Below, in pieces: positions 21,369 through 34,237 of a stretch of 64,000 nucleotides of DNA (the stretch's first letter is position 1; every line of letters starts with the position of its first letter). The stretch comes from Sisyra terminalis. Lineage: Eukaryota > Arthropoda > Insecta > Neuroptera > Sisyridae. The position numbers and the translations under genes are program-made. Where the stretch lies: assembly GCA_958496175.1 (NCBI GenBank), contig OY292277.1:35785050-35849049 (forward strand), read 5' to 3'. Below the pieces are notes generated by a model. It saw only the letters and a program-made list of their open reading frames with translations. It was not told where the DNA came from and searched no databases.

Positions 21369-22924
21369 CGTGAAAAATACCTTTTGTTATATGGATATTT
21401 TGAGGAGATATTAGGAACATAAAATTTCAGATTTGGATATGGAAACAATGATATAGGAACATTATTTCTTAGAAATAAAACTATTTCAAATTTCGAAAAG
21501 TTTTAGGTACTAATTCAGGTAATTTAGAAACTGATGAAATAGAATATAAATAAGTACATGGTGACAATTTGAGATTCTTGAAACCCCATTTCCCAGAAAA
21601 CGATTTTGACAAAAACAATTTTAACATAAGCTTTTCCCATTTCCTGTGACACATCAAATTTAGTACGTTTGAAAAATTAAATTTTCATGATAAAACTAAA
21701 TCGTCAATAAAACCAATAGTTTTTAAACAATTCAAAAATGATTTTCTACTCACAGAAGCGTATAATTTAATACGAACGAAAATATGAGAGAAAATCTCGT
21801 AAAATCCGTTTAAATAAAGCTCTATTATGACGACATTTGTACGAATCCAATCTAAAAACTCGTTAAAGTCTTAGCAAGAACTGTGTTATAAGACGGAATA
21901 TATCTTCACTTTTTCTCGTCCGTTTTTCCTTCCGACAAGTTCACTCGAACTGCTTTAATAGAGAAGTTTTAAATTTACCCGGATATAAACAAGAGAGCGA
22001 CTCGGGAAAATTCCCAAAAAAAAAACTTGTTCTTTTCTTTTGTTTAAGCTTAATAAGGATTCAATGTATAGGATTACATATCTAACGGTTCCCTAATGGA
22101 GGAAAATTCCGAGCTTTTTTATTATTTTTTAATCGAGAAGATACAAAGTTCACTTTAGCGACTTGCTACTATGAAAAATGCATTGTGTTTTTTTTCAGTG
22201 CCAATTTTTTACAACAAAGTCTCGGTTAGCAAATGGGTGATAAAAAATCGTTAATTAATCATTAAATATGAACGCGGTGAGCTTTTAATGAGCTCATTGC
22301 ACTAAACGAAGGCAGGCAAACTTGAAAGCTCTACGTAAGTTTGGCAGTTATGGAAAGCTTGCACGCAATTTCTTAAATCTCACTATAAGAGGGCTTGAAT
22401 TATTTTCGATCTTATTCCAAATTACGTGGGAAATGTTGAATGGCTTTCAGTTCGAGTGTTCGCTCGATTAAGTTTCCTTAAGCTAATAAGTAAGTGCTTC
22501 CTTGTAATTTATTACTGTTACATTATATTATTACTAGCGAATGTAAGTTTTGGTTTCGAATTCATTTCAACTTTCAATATTTCAGCCGCAATACGCAATT
22601 TCATCGAACAAGTTTGTTAATGATTTCAAATGGGAAATTGCTTAATTGATTATAGTGTTAATTTTCTTCCTTTGACAAAAACTCCTTAATTAAATCCTTT
22701 GAACTGATCTTCTTGTGCGCTACAGTTAAATTATTAGTCCTCAGGTCATTGAAAGTTTCAAGTAGGTTTTTAAAACGGTATCTTTTGAGATTTTCAAAGC
22801 TTTCAAATCCAATGGAACTAATAAAAAACAGAAAAGTCTTCTGTGCATAAAATTTTAAGATTTTATTAGAACATAAACAAAACTATAATCTTTTATTTTT
22901 TTAATTGATATTTACCGTTGCGTG
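21369..22924. other. Intergenic DNA without a supported gene
   Basis: The frame at 22426-22620 would encode a 64-residue product with a hydrophobic segment. It has no family match I recognise, so I do not call it a gene. Stretches near 21830-22000 and 22270-22420 have higher complexity than the surrounding AT-rich DNA. Confidence 0.4.
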
Positions 22925-23070
22925 TTTTATAACTAACAAGGTCTTCAGCGACTCTAGGGTTAATAAAAACCTGTAAACCAAGAAATATTGAAAATTTGGT
23001 CAATACGAAATTCGAATTCAACACCTTTCAGTTTTAGAGTGGCCACCATGACTACTCGGCCACCGGTTGG
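22925..23070 (-). mobile_element. tRNA-derived SINE, copy 1
   Basis: On the minus strand it begins CCGGTGGCCGAGTAGTCA (A-box-like TGGCCGAGTAG at plus 23052-23062). It continues through a degenerate B box and ends in a body with CTAGAGTCGCTGAAGACCTT and AGTTATAAA. The same body is found at 43107, 49447, 57081, 60675 and 24277. Confidence 0.75.
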
Positions 23071-23094
23071 GTTTTGTAAATTTTTGTTTAAAAA

Positions 23095-24060
23095 AACCTA
23101 TAACTAATTCCTGAGAAGTTCCTTACGTGGATATGATAAGAAAAACCCAATGAAAAATGAATTTCTTTTACAACGTTTTTTCAACTCTATGAGAAATAAT
23201 TGTTATTTCCAGTAAGGCAAACCTGTGCTCACTTACGTGAGCATATTATCAAGAAGACCCAATAAAAATTGACTTCTTTTTAATATGGTCATCCATCCCG
23301 ATGCGATCCTACTATGGCAGTTGTATGAATAACTTGATGAGAAATCATTTTTGTTCAAGTAAGGAAACCTGAGAACTTTCTTACGTACGCCTAATCAAGA
23401 AAATCTGATGGAAAATAACTTAAGTTTCAATAGGGTAATCCTTATGTGATCCTAGTGTGGGACTTGTCTGGATAACCTGATCAAAAGTATTGTTTTCTCA
23501 GTGAGGCAAATCTAAGAATGTCCTTACATGAATACGATCAGGAAAACCCGATGAAAAATCAATTTTCTTAACAATCGTATTTTACAACCCGTTTGAACCC
23601 TATGAGAAATAATTATTTTTCCAATAAAACAAATCTGAGTATTTCCTTACGTAAACTTTTATGTTTTCTTTACGATATTATCATGAAGACCCAATAAAAA
23701 TTGACGTATTTTTATTAAGGTCATTCATCCCGATGCGATCCTACTATGGAAGTTGTTTGGATAACCTGATGAGAAATAATTTTTGTTCCAGTAAGAAAAA
23801 CCTGAGAACTTCCTTACATGGACCTAATCAGGAAAACCTGATATAAGATAACTTAATTCTCAATAGGGTCACCCTTATGTGATCCTAGTGTAGAACCTGT
23901 CAGGAAAACCTGATCAAAAGTATTGTTTTCTCAGTGAGGCAATCGTGAGAATGTCCTTATATGGATACGATCAAGAAAACCGGATGAAAAATCAATTTAT
24001 TTTAAATATGATCATCCCAATACGATCCTCATGTGGACCAGATCAGGATCTCCTTAATGA
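23095..24060. repeat. Satellite-like array with ~432-bp higher-order unit of three monomers
   Basis: Monomers of roughly 110-165 bp carry TCCTTACRTGGA-type, ATCAGGAAAACC-type and CTGATGAGAAATAA-type blocks. Similarity is greatest between every third monomer. ATCCCGATGCGATCCTACTA recurs at 23295 and 23727 (432 bp). CAGTGAGGC recurs at 23499 and 23932 (433 bp). The array spans a little over two higher-order units. It lies beside SINE copy 1 and ends about 200 bp before a SINE fragment. Confidence 0.8.
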
Positions 24061-24276
24061 GGTTAGCCTTATTTTCACCCGATAAGGTCCTTATAACACT
24101 TCATTGAAATCGGGTAAAAATGTTGACCGGGTTGTTGTCTTTCAAATTTAATAAATTTATCATTATTATACAAAAAATTTGGCCAAATTTTACTTTTTTA
24201 ATAGTTTACGTTCTTAATATAGCTTACTATTATTTTTAGACTTACTCTTAAATAACTATTCAAAAAAACCTACTTT

Positions 24277-24356
24277 ATCGAGCAAATTATTGGTATTATT
24301 CGATTTACGGATTTTTATGAACTCTAGAGCCGCTAAAGACCTTATCAGTTATAAAA
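24277..24356 (+). mobile_element. 5'-truncated tRNA-derived SINE
   Basis: Only the body remains: ATCGAGCAAATT, then TCGATTTACGGATTTTTATG, CTCTAGAGCCGCTAAAGACC and AGTTATAAAA. It matches the intact copy at 57081-57225. The tRNA-like head is missing. Confidence 0.65.
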
Positions 24357-24950
24357 GGGCAGTAAATAACCATAACAAATAAAATAAAAAATGCTTACAA
24401 GGAAGTAAGTCCTTAAAATTAGGGTTACATGTAATAAAAGTTTTTAAACAACTTATGTAACAAAATTAGGGCAAAACCTAAGCTGACATAGGCCTTAAAA
24501 AGATAGTTCTCGATGATAATCCGATAAGAGGGGACAGTGTCAATTCCGGTGCATGACTTATCATGGACCATTGTATAGAATACAGATTATGAGCCTTTTT
24601 TCATACAAATATTAACGTAAGCAATTCCTTCTTCGTCATAAATTCTGAAAGTTTCTCAATTTGCATGATGCTCAACAATTTCTAAACTCAGTAGCGTACC
24701 AAACTGCGGTGACACCTGGAACATAGTTTTAACATGTCACCCCCATATGTAGCAAAATACAACACAGAATTTACTAATAAAGTATATAGGAACTTCTTGC
24801 CAATTTATTGGCTAAATATGAAATTAATAAAATTTAAAGTTGTTGATTTATATTTTAATCAGTATATAAATATAAAGCTATGCACACCATTTCTCAAGCT
24901 TTTGTGGTTTGTGTACCCATTTTAAAGTTTTCGCAGTGGCAAGTGCTCTC

Positions 24951-25070
24951 CTTGTTAAAAAAAGGCATTTTAAATGTTCAAAAAACCCATTAGAAGCCAT
25001 TTTAAATCGTTTAAAGATATTATTAGCATTTTAAATGTAATGATTTCAAAATGCCTCTTAATAACTTTTT
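24951..25070 (+). repeat. Dispersed repeat with AGGCATTTT/AAAATGCCT ends, copy 2
   Basis: It matches copy 1 (20775-20902) in opposite orientation: TTGTTAAAAAAAGGCATTTT at the left and AATGATTTCAAAATGCCTCT toward the right. It is non-coding. Confidence 0.6.
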
Positions 25071-26319
25071 CTAACTAGGTTAAGTTACAAAAGAAATGGG
25101 TAAACTTGCAGTTTTGTCTAATTTTAAACAGTGTAATCATAGTTACACTTTAACTTTGAAAAACTTAAAAAAAATAAGGGCGACTTCGATTGGGAACTGA
25201 CCACTTTGGTCACGTCTGGGGACCAAAAAAAATACAAGTTTTCGTATACACCGTAATATACAAATATATTAAGTAGTTAACTAATACTAAATTAAAAATC
25301 AAATACAATTTTTTTTAATTGAAATGGACGTTATAAAATTAACTTCTTGTGCTATAAATGGTTGAGGTGATAAATTACATGAAAACGTAGAAATTATTTT
25401 TCTTACTATACCCATGTCTAATGGTAATTTTATTTACGTCAAAAATTGTTCAGAAGAAAAACCCAATTTTTTTTACTACTTTCGATAATGATCCTTGAAT
25501 TTTGTGAGATTTTTTCTTATAAGACCATTGTAAACAAAACGCTGTAAAACTCACAACATAACTGCTTGTATTTTCATTATTTTACCACATTCAAATTAGT
25601 TAATGTCAAACTTTAAGAATTTTTTGTACTTTAAAAACATTTTTATAAGCATGACTCGATTCAACTCTTTAAAAAATTTCATTAAAAGAAAATAAAAATA
25701 AATTAAAATAGTAACACAAAGTCAATGTAAACTTATGAGCAACTATTTGGTTGCTCACAATACGTAGCCATGCTTCTTAAGCCTCGCCTACTGGTCAGTT
25801 CTCATTTGAAATATTCTTACATTTTGATGTACTGTTATCAATGCTGCCAGCGATTATGAATTTGAATTCTTTCTGAATGTCACTTTCTTAAATATTTCCT
25901 AAACTAATTGCTTATAAAGAAATTTTGAACACTATTTCTGTATATAGCTTACGAGATAATGCTGGAGATTTTTTTTTCAAATTTGCCAATAAATTTTATT
26001 TTACAATAACAATTTAGTCAATTTTTTCCCCCAAAAAAACGCGTTTTTCCCATCAAAGTGTTCCAAAAGAGTGAAAAATTGAAATATTGAAAAACCCTCC
26101 CAGACTTAAGAAAAACAATTGTCTAACGAATAAACTTTGATTTTTGGATTTCAGATAATCTAGCACCAAGTTGTGAAGGGCACCGCAATTCTACTTTTTT
26201 CCGAGACACATCCGAACAATTGCTACCATTGCCGTATTTGTAATATTTCTTAATGAAAGTTTTATACAATATACATAAAGGATAAATCAGGATATGGTAG
26301 ACTAAACAAATTAGCCGTG

Positions 26320-26390
26320 TTTTATTTTATTTATTCCAACTTGCAACGTTTCATCGGTGTTATTCCAACTTCATCAGGTAACCTTGTAAT
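26320..26390 (-). repeat. Possible retroelement 3' tail with CTGATGAAG...GATGAAACG motif
   Basis: On the minus strand: ACCTGATGAAGTTGGAATAA, then CCGATGAAACGTTGC, then AATAAATAAAATAAAA. A related block on the plus strand is at 44371-44425. Tails of this shape occur at the 3' ends of Penelope-like elements, but I see no RT next to either copy, so this is tentative. Confidence 0.35.
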
Positions 26391-28518
26391 ATTTAATTAA
26401 AACATGAGTCAATTCAAATATAAAATCTTCGATACTAACTTTTTTTCGGTATTTAGAACAATTTGAAAACCAATTATTGTTATTGAAAATAAATAAAATA
26501 TTCGAATTTACTCCACACTTTCCACTTATTTCCAATAATTTTGTATGTACAACGTCCAAATGTGCGAAATCAAATAGCTTTTTAGTCATGTTAACTAACA
26601 TAAAGAAGATCATTATTTTTTTTCGTTTTACCTTGTATTTTCAAATATAAGTGCACATTTGTGTCGATGAAATTTGGAAAGTGTTTTCTATATACGATGC
26701 AGATATATAATAAGAAAGGGGTTTTGAAAATTTCTCCTCTAAAAGAGTGAAAAACGGTAGCCAAGTTTGTAAGGGATAACGTTTAATAAACAATCGAAAT
26801 TTCAAATTTAATAATCAAAGTCCGTTAAAAGCGAAACGTTATTACTGCTTAATATAAAACAAAGTTTATTTATTATTAGAATAATAATAAATAAGAACAA
26901 AAACTTAAGGTCTGCTTAAAAATGTAAACTCTGATAAGTAGATATATCTGAAAAGGTTAAGTTAAGTTTATAAGTGAGCATTATATTTTTTGGCTTTTCC
27001 ATATTGTAAACCTGAAAATCCGAAATACGTATTCACAAATAAATACATAAGTGAATGAGTACCCCTACCAACGTTTTGAATGCGTAAGTGGGGATAACAG
27101 AGCGCATGCGCATAGCCCATTCTGCACGGACGGACGGCAAGATAGCCAATTTATATATAAGATTCTTTGAATGTCATACTGTAATGTACTAATGGTTTTA
27201 AGAAAGACATGAACTATGTCATAACAAAAAAATCACAAAAACTTGCCTTTTTTTGAACGAATTAACCTTTTCCCCTTTTAAGTAAGGAAAATTGAATTTG
27301 GCATGTATTTTTCAACAGTCAGTAAAATTAATCAGTGGCATTGTCAACGTTTTTAATGTCACGCTAGCGACATAAAGAGTATTGACTAGTATTATATAAA
27401 TGTTTTTGTATACACTTAATGGCTTTTTTTGGCTGAAATCATTGAAAGTAGGTGGGTTTTATAATTAACATGGAAAGTATATTTGTCGCAAACAAAGTGT
27501 AACTTCGTACAGAATTTCTTTGTTTTAAAATGGTTTTTATTTTACATTTGTTTTTTGGAGGGTGAAACCATAAATTTCATGTTTGAAAGAAGAACAAACG
27601 TTCGTTTAATAAATTACCCAATGTGAACAATAAAAGAAAATTGTGTAAACGAGCCATTATGTCCCACGTTTAATAACACTTATTATATACGTCGTATGAA
27701 AAATACGATGGCGAACTTTAAAAATAAACTTATTTTTCCGTTAAATAATTGGCCCCGGTTCGCACATATATATCAACAACTTAAACAGCTAAACACAATA
27801 ATCATCCTTTACTGAAGTTTGCGCAAATGGAAACGGGAAAAAGAAGATGGGAACGAGTGTGGGGAAACGTGGAGGAAAAAGGATAAAAACGACACGGAGA
27901 GGAAAAATTTCCTTGAACTTACCCAGATTCTGCTAGACATAAACTTTTGCAAACCACATGCTCAACACTTGTATCCAAACATTTTATAATAATGCGAACG
28001 CGAAAATAGAAAGTTTTCGTAAACGTTTTAAAAGTTATTTATTTATTTTCAAATTCTTTGGAGTCACGTATTTGGGGGTTTTCGATTCGAACCCGTCTAA
28101 CTGCTCAGCAAGGATATGGATGACGTGACGTGAGGTGTGGGGTGTAAATTGGGGGGTGAAGATAAGAAAATTCGTGGTTTGTTAGATAAGTTTTGAACCA
28201 TCCAAAAGTGCATCTCACAGAAAACGAGCAAGCCACCATTGGTTTGAATCGTTCCAACAAACAAAATGGAAGTTGGTACTCTACAAAAGGAAATTTTAAC
28301 TTTATTTACTTTAATAAGGAACATTTTTCAATTTCACAATTGTTCTTTTTATCATAATTTTCAACCAGCAATGTTTCTGTCGAAGAAAATCAAATAATAC
28401 TTGAAAAATTTCATAATATTTTATATCTCTCTGTTGTATTTTCAATGTTACATTTTCAATGAACTAGTTGGCACTACTGTATATTTTTGTTTTCTTTGAT
28501 CTTTTGATAAAAAAGTAA

Positions 28519-29717
28519 TTGGGTAATTCTCATCAAATTCCGAATTTGGTGGAAAAATATTATCAAAAATTTGTTTTTTAGTCAATTTTGTAGTATTTGT
28601 GTATCTAGATTTTACCAATTTAGTGGTCCCCAGAATAAATTTATTTTAGACGAATTATAAGGTGGTCTATAATTTTAATTTTAAGATAAAGGTTAATAGG
28701 TCATACTGCCTGAATCGTATGTTATTGTTTGATACAGAGCAAAAAGTTTAGTCTCCAACAGTACCATTGTTGCGTTAATATAATGCTCCTCTGGAAAGTG
28801 TTATTTCTTGTTCTGCCCTCTTAAAATGAACTACTTGTATCTTTGCATTGTACTAACAGCAATAATTTTCACTGAAGTTTACATGAATGTTGTTCTCATC
28901 TTTAAACAGAAAAAAACAGTGAATTTAAGGATTAAATAAGTAATGAAATGAAAAAAGTCAAGTTCGATTATTTTAAAAGCCATTACCTCTTATATTGTCA
29001 TTCCCTCGTTTCAATTTAAAATGAGGAAATAACGAAATGAAGTGTAACTTAAAAAATCTTGGAACTTAAATTTTTGTTACATCTAAATTTTTGTGTAAGT
29101 TTACTGTCCCTGACAATCTACTTTACTGTACAATTTTTATTGAAATACAGTAAAGACCTCAATTTTGTTTCAAATGAGGGAATGACGACTAATATGTAAT
29201 CTTGAAATAATTTTTATATTCTTTTTTTTTTGGATAAATACTCTAACACGTGTAAGATGCCTTAAATATATAAAATAATTTATAATATTGTTAACTATCA
29301 AAAATCGATGAGAGCTTTCATGAATGATTACTGATGCGTTCATATATCGACTGTTAGTAAAGGTATGAGGGAATGATTTTATTTAATGAACACATAAAAA
29401 ATATATTTGAAAACGTGTTCTTTACTTTTCATTTTAAACTCAAAAGATTTTTGAAATTATATTGTGTTTTTAATTGATTAGTCAAATTCGCAAATAATTT
29501 TTTTGGAAATTTTTTGATTTAGTAGTTCAAAAATGTGCTAATCTCAATTTTGGGGCATGCGAGGGAATGATTTTCAGGATACCATTTATTTATGATTCTA
29601 TAGAGATATTCATATGGTTCAAAAAATTATAACCAACATCATAAGCCCAAGTAATGTTCTTTTCAAGGAAAAAAAATACCGTCATAGGAATTTTGATATT
29701 TCATCAGAATTACCCAA
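28519..29717. mobile_element. 1.2-kb non-autonomous TIR element
   Basis: The left end TTGGGTAATTCTCATCAAAT and the reverse complement of the right end TTGGGTAATTCTGATGAAAT match at all but two of the first 20 positions. The interior carries four GAGGGAATGA words (one in reverse), near 28995, 29172, 29366 and 29562. I find no transposase. The target duplication is unclear, so the superfamily is left open. Confidence 0.65.
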
Positions 29718-30182
29718 TGAATTTTTGCGTACTAATAGGTAACTGTATTTGAAAACTATCAAGACAGAACAAAGAATTTGTAAATATTCTTGAGTAAGTT
29801 TAATTTTAATTAAATTAGTGTATTTTAATGCAAATCGTTAGGATTTGATTTCCGAACGTTTAAGTAGTTGAGTATAGTCACGAAACTTAAGTACAAACTT
29901 ATGGATGAGCAAATAAAATTCATGATTCTTAACGAAGATTAACTATGTTTATATATTGTACTATTTTCTCTCAAATAGATTAAATAAAAGACCATTTTTA
30001 CCAATCAGCTAATTACCACTGAAAATAACGGGAAGAGGAGTCAATTTAAAATCATTTGCGGAACCTTTATGGTAGAGCTTTACATTTTCTTCAAAAACAT
30101 TTGTTAAAGTGTGTAATCTAATTAGTGAAACATACAAATTTATTACCTCATAAAGTACAAAGTAAGTAAAAAGAATTCATAT
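29718..30182. other. AT-rich spacer
   Basis: Nothing recognised. Confidence 0.5.
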
Positions 30183-30642
30183 TGTAACAGAAAGGGATAA
30201 AGTCTGTCTCTCTCTTTGTGCCATGCCGGCACTCGATTGGCTGAGCGACTTTTATCTTATCTCTCTCCCACCAATGCGAATATACATATAGATTGTTCTG
30301 AAAACATCTAGTAGGTAGTGGAACGTTGGCGAACAATGGAGTACATTCTAGAATGTTGGGTTGCGGGTATATAAGTCACTCAGCTCAAGCCCAGAGACAA
30401 TTCTGTATCAGTTCTGTAAAGAAATTCAGTTGTGAGTTTCCGTTATAACGAAGTGATTACAAAGCGATTATTAGTGTGATTTGATTTAAAAGTGATTATT
30501 GTCATTTAAGTGATTGTTTTGGCAAGTGTAATTGTGTAATAAAAAAGTGATTGTTAAGTGTGAAAGTGATTATTTATTTCCAAAACAAATTAAAAGAACG
30601 AATAAACGCCATCTCAATACAGTTTTGAGACGTCACGTTACA
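30183..30642 (+). mobile_element. Solo LTR, copy B
   Basis: The 460-bp copy starts TGTAACAG and ends GTTACA with exact ATAT duplications at 30179-30182 and 30643-30646. It is closely similar to copy A along its length. TATATAAG is at 30368-30375 and AATAAA at 30601-30606. The heat-shock element keeps TTC-ta-GAA (30346-30353) but its third unit has changed to TTG. No internal retroelement sequence is present. Confidence 0.88.
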
Positions 30643-30646
30643 ATAT

Positions 30647-33600
30647 TTTTGGATTCCAACAATCGGTGTTTTCGTTTCTAAATTGAAAAAAAAACTCGGA
30701 TTTACTTAGTATCACCAAACTTTCCTAGATCTAACGCTTTTTCATACTTATGTTGAAATTTAGTGTTTTGGATTTTTCCACACAATGGTCTTATACTATT
30801 ATTTTTTTGTTCCATCTACCAAAACTAATCCATGAAGTCTTTGACTTAGACCCTTTTTTCTTTGAATTAAAAATACCAATTACAATCAATTGATTCTTCT
30901 TTTTTTTAAATTTTTGAGAAAATGGGACTCCTGATGGTAGATTGATTTTCCTAATTGATTAAACTTTTTTTCCAATGCTACCTGCCCTTAATGAAGTTGA
31001 TCGAATCGACAAACTCCGTCCCTCTTTTCAAGAGATCTAGAAATCCCAGTTTTTTCTTCCTTTTTTAGATTTCCTTCTCCTTATCTGAATTCAATATGAT
31101 CGCGATTATTCTCAAAACACTTGCAATCTTGCGACACTTCTTCTCAATACATCTACGGTTATAATAAATTCATCCTTGTGATTTTTTCCATTTGTCTTTT
31201 TCAAAAGAAAACGTGCTATATTTTACATATAAACTATTTTTGCTGTCTTATTCAGAGAATTGTAGCTAATAAAACAGTAAAAACCCCAACGCGTTAATGA
31301 TTATTGTCGTTGGAACGCAGCTTCAAATAAACATTAAGAAAAAAATATACAAAACTAGTTTTGTAGTTCTGTATGTCGTATCTTCTAATAAAGTAAATTA
31401 ATCAATTATTTAAAGAAAAAAAGACCATTACCACCAGTACGTCTTATCATACGTAAACCCTGAAAGGTGTATAAGGATTCTTTGATAAAATATGCAGGTA
31501 AAATATAAGTATTACTATCCGCTCATCAAATGATAAAAAAAATCTTCTTAAATTCATTTCTTAAAGCAAATCTCATTAAAATAAATTCAAACTTTATTTT
31601 CCTCATTAATTTTTTTTCCTCCATTATACCTAGATACTATTTCTATTGCACATATTCTACAAATTTACCGTACTTCTTTTTAAGTTTATCTAACTCAGCT
31701 CGTTTATAATAAGAAAAATGGATAATGTGGATATCACAGATGTCTGTAGAATATAATAAATTGTAGATATAATAATTCATATTTCTCTTCTTCTAGCATT
31801 CGCATTGTAAAATATACGACGACAATATTTCTATCTTCGTTTATATATCACGTCGTGCAAATATTCCTGCAAGTATTTGTCCTTATGGAAAAGGATATAA
31901 ATTGCGTGTAGTTTTATAAAACCATCTCCCGAACCCTCCCCCCTACCGACTTGTGCAACAAAATGTCCTTGTGTTACACATAAATTATTGCTATTTTAAA
32001 ATTATATTATAGTATATTTTTATGTGTATAACGAAGGAAAAAAATATATATAGAAGAGTCATAAGGTTAAGGGTGTGTACTTTGTTCTCGAATAAAAACG
32101 TCTCGAAGAAATTGCTTCAAGCTTTATTTATGAGTTTATAATATTGAAATAGAAGGGGATAAGAGAAAATAATATTGGGAAGAGAAAATAATTTATCGAA
32201 TGATAAAATTCGGGTGTTTTTTTTTTTTTAATGAAAAAAAGCTTTCAACATTGTAATGACAGTATAGAAAGGGTAGCTGTTTTATTGAAAGTTACTTTGA
32301 CGTTAATATTTCGATGCTATCGTTGCAAGAACTATTGAATTCAAGCAGCATGTCGGGGAGAACTTTTTTAATTAACATTGAAATTGCTTTTTAAAAGCCA
32401 ATCATTTACAATGAGGGATATATACAAACATAATGAAAGAGTAATAAGATTATAATATTGATTTTTTAAAATTAATTTGTTTGATTTCAAAGCAGCGTAA
32501 GCAAATTTTTGTAGTCCGAATCTGAGTATTATTCTCCATGAATTCAATATATATTAACCTACATAGGGAAAGTTAATGGAAATAGTATTTAAAATTTAAA
32601 TTCTACTAATATTTATCTTTCTCAAAAATATTCAGCAAATAGTAGTTAAAATATTTATTGAATTATTTTTCATAAAAACAGATATCACAATTGAATTTTA
32701 AGAGTATCTTTCAAGTTATAAATATAGCTAATATTTAGTCTATATTAACATTTAACTTGAATTACTTTAAATAAATTATACAAAAATGCCACGAGACCTT
32801 TTTTGTACATCATTTAATTATCTTGAAGAATATTAAACATTTTGCTCTGAATATTAATTTATTCATTAGCTAAAAAGTTCTAAATATAAAAATCAAATTT
32901 TAAAGGCAGATCAATGTTTAAGACTCAATTATAAGGAAACGATTGGACTGACAAAAATTTACAATTTAACCTTTTTTGTAGAGCATTAATTTTTTTTAAG
33001 AATACATATTTTATAATTCTTATAATATGATGGTTAAGAAAAAGGTTAAAGAAAAAACATGTTTTGAATTGGGAAATTGAAAATTGCGATGATACACGGA
33101 AAAAATAAAAATTACGATAGGAGCATCGTAATCTAGGACCAGACTTTCATGATCACATTCTTTATAATATTTTATTTAAAATTTCGTTATAAAATCGTAA
33201 TTATAACGATAGTTTTCTGTAACAAATACCAAAACAAAAAATACGTTGTTAGATTGTCAACTTTTTGGTAAGTGCAAGTGAATATATACATACACCATAA
33301 GCAAGTAAAAGAGACAGAACTACTACTACTTTCCCTACTCTCTGACTTCTCAGCGAATACATGCATACGAATGACTCTATTTGAATACATATGAGCTTAT
33401 ACATGAACTGGTTTAAGCCAGTTGAAGCTTTTGCTTACAAATTCTACGCCATTTTCGTCACGACCAGAACAGTTGATCCATTAAGGAATCATCGCTTAAA
33501 GTTTTAAATTAAGAGTAATATTATATTGGGAACAAAATTTCAATTCATATAAGAAAATGATAATAATATATTATTATATTAGTTCAGGCCCTGCACTCTT

Positions 33601-34200
33601 ATATTATACAACAGAAAGTACGATATTCTTGTAATTTTTGATATTTTTTTTTCGTATAGAACTCTTAATAACAATATTAAGGGCTCAAAATTTCTTAATA
33701 TTTTCTTGTCATCCTTAATACTATTTTTGATTTATTTTCTCAAAAAAAAAAAATAATTGAAAAATTATTCAAAATTTATTATAAAAATCTTATTAAAAAT
33801 TAGGTTTTGGCCCAGCCTATGGTACCTTATATAATATTAATACGAAAAAATATTAATATGAAATATATAAATATCCATATGCGCGGCAGACTACACACAT
33901 TAAAAATTTTGACAGCAGAAATTAACTTCCAAAGGACAAATGTTTTGCATTTAAAATATAATACATTAATTACTCAAAAAACTCTCACTTCAAAGCGCCT
34001 CAACGGTCCTGCAATACAAAAATTATTTTTTGGGTTTTAAGCTCATAAAATAGTGTAGTAGGGACAAACTTCAAAAACTTATCGACAAACCTTAAATCCA
34101 AACAGAAAACAAAAATCCAAGTAGAATAATTTATATGCTCTAAAGTAATTAAAGAATATTACTTTTTATAAGAAGGACTAAAAATATATTATAAATAAAA
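30647..34200. other. AT-rich intergenic DNA
   Basis: No gene is recognised in this 3.5-kb stretch. A possible small MITE is at 33092-33219. Short frames (33187-33390 and 33807-34040) have no recognisable content. Confidence 0.5.
33092..33219. mobile_element. Possible small MITE
   Basis: The left end (ACACGGAAAAAATAAAAATTACGAT) and right end (ATCGTAATTATAACGATAGTTTTCTGT read outward) are loosely inverted. An internal perfect 8-bp stem ATTACGAT...ATCGTAAT follows the left end. The ends are poorly conserved. Confidence 0.3.
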
Positions 34201-34221
34201 AAAAAGATGATTTTTTATATA

Positions 34222-34227
34222 TTTATT
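34222..34227 (-). terminator. Polyadenylation signal AATAAA of the minus carboxypeptidase
   Basis: AATAAA on the minus strand begins 11 nt after the stop codon (34238-34240). Confidence 0.5.
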
Positions 34228-34237
34228 AAAGTTCAAT

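Larger units (their letters stand above)
24357..28518. other. AT-rich intergenic DNA
   Basis: No gene is recognised. It contains a dispersed repeat (24951-25070), a possible retroelement 3' tail (26320-26390, minus) and a small GC-rich pocket (27060-27150) with an NRF-1-like palindrome. The part from about 27660 to 28300 is higher-complexity unique sequence with no supported coding frame. Confidence 0.45.

Noticed and set aside
22426..22620. Small membrane protein gene (64 residues)
   Set aside because: Only a single hydrophobic stretch in AT-rich DNA, with no family match, promoter or splice context.
24690..24930. A hAT-like element starting at CAGTAGCGTACC
   Set aside because: The left word resembles a known repeat start, but no matching inverted end or target duplication was found.
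26320..26390. Hammerhead ribozyme (CTGATGA...GAAA core)
   Set aside because: The core words are present, but the sequence between them cannot form a convincing stem II and flanking stems I and III are not evident.
29000..29570. CRISPR-like spaced repeats (GAGGGAATGA)
   Set aside because: Spacing is irregular, the words are 10 bp and occur in both orientations, and the DNA is from an animal nuclear genome.
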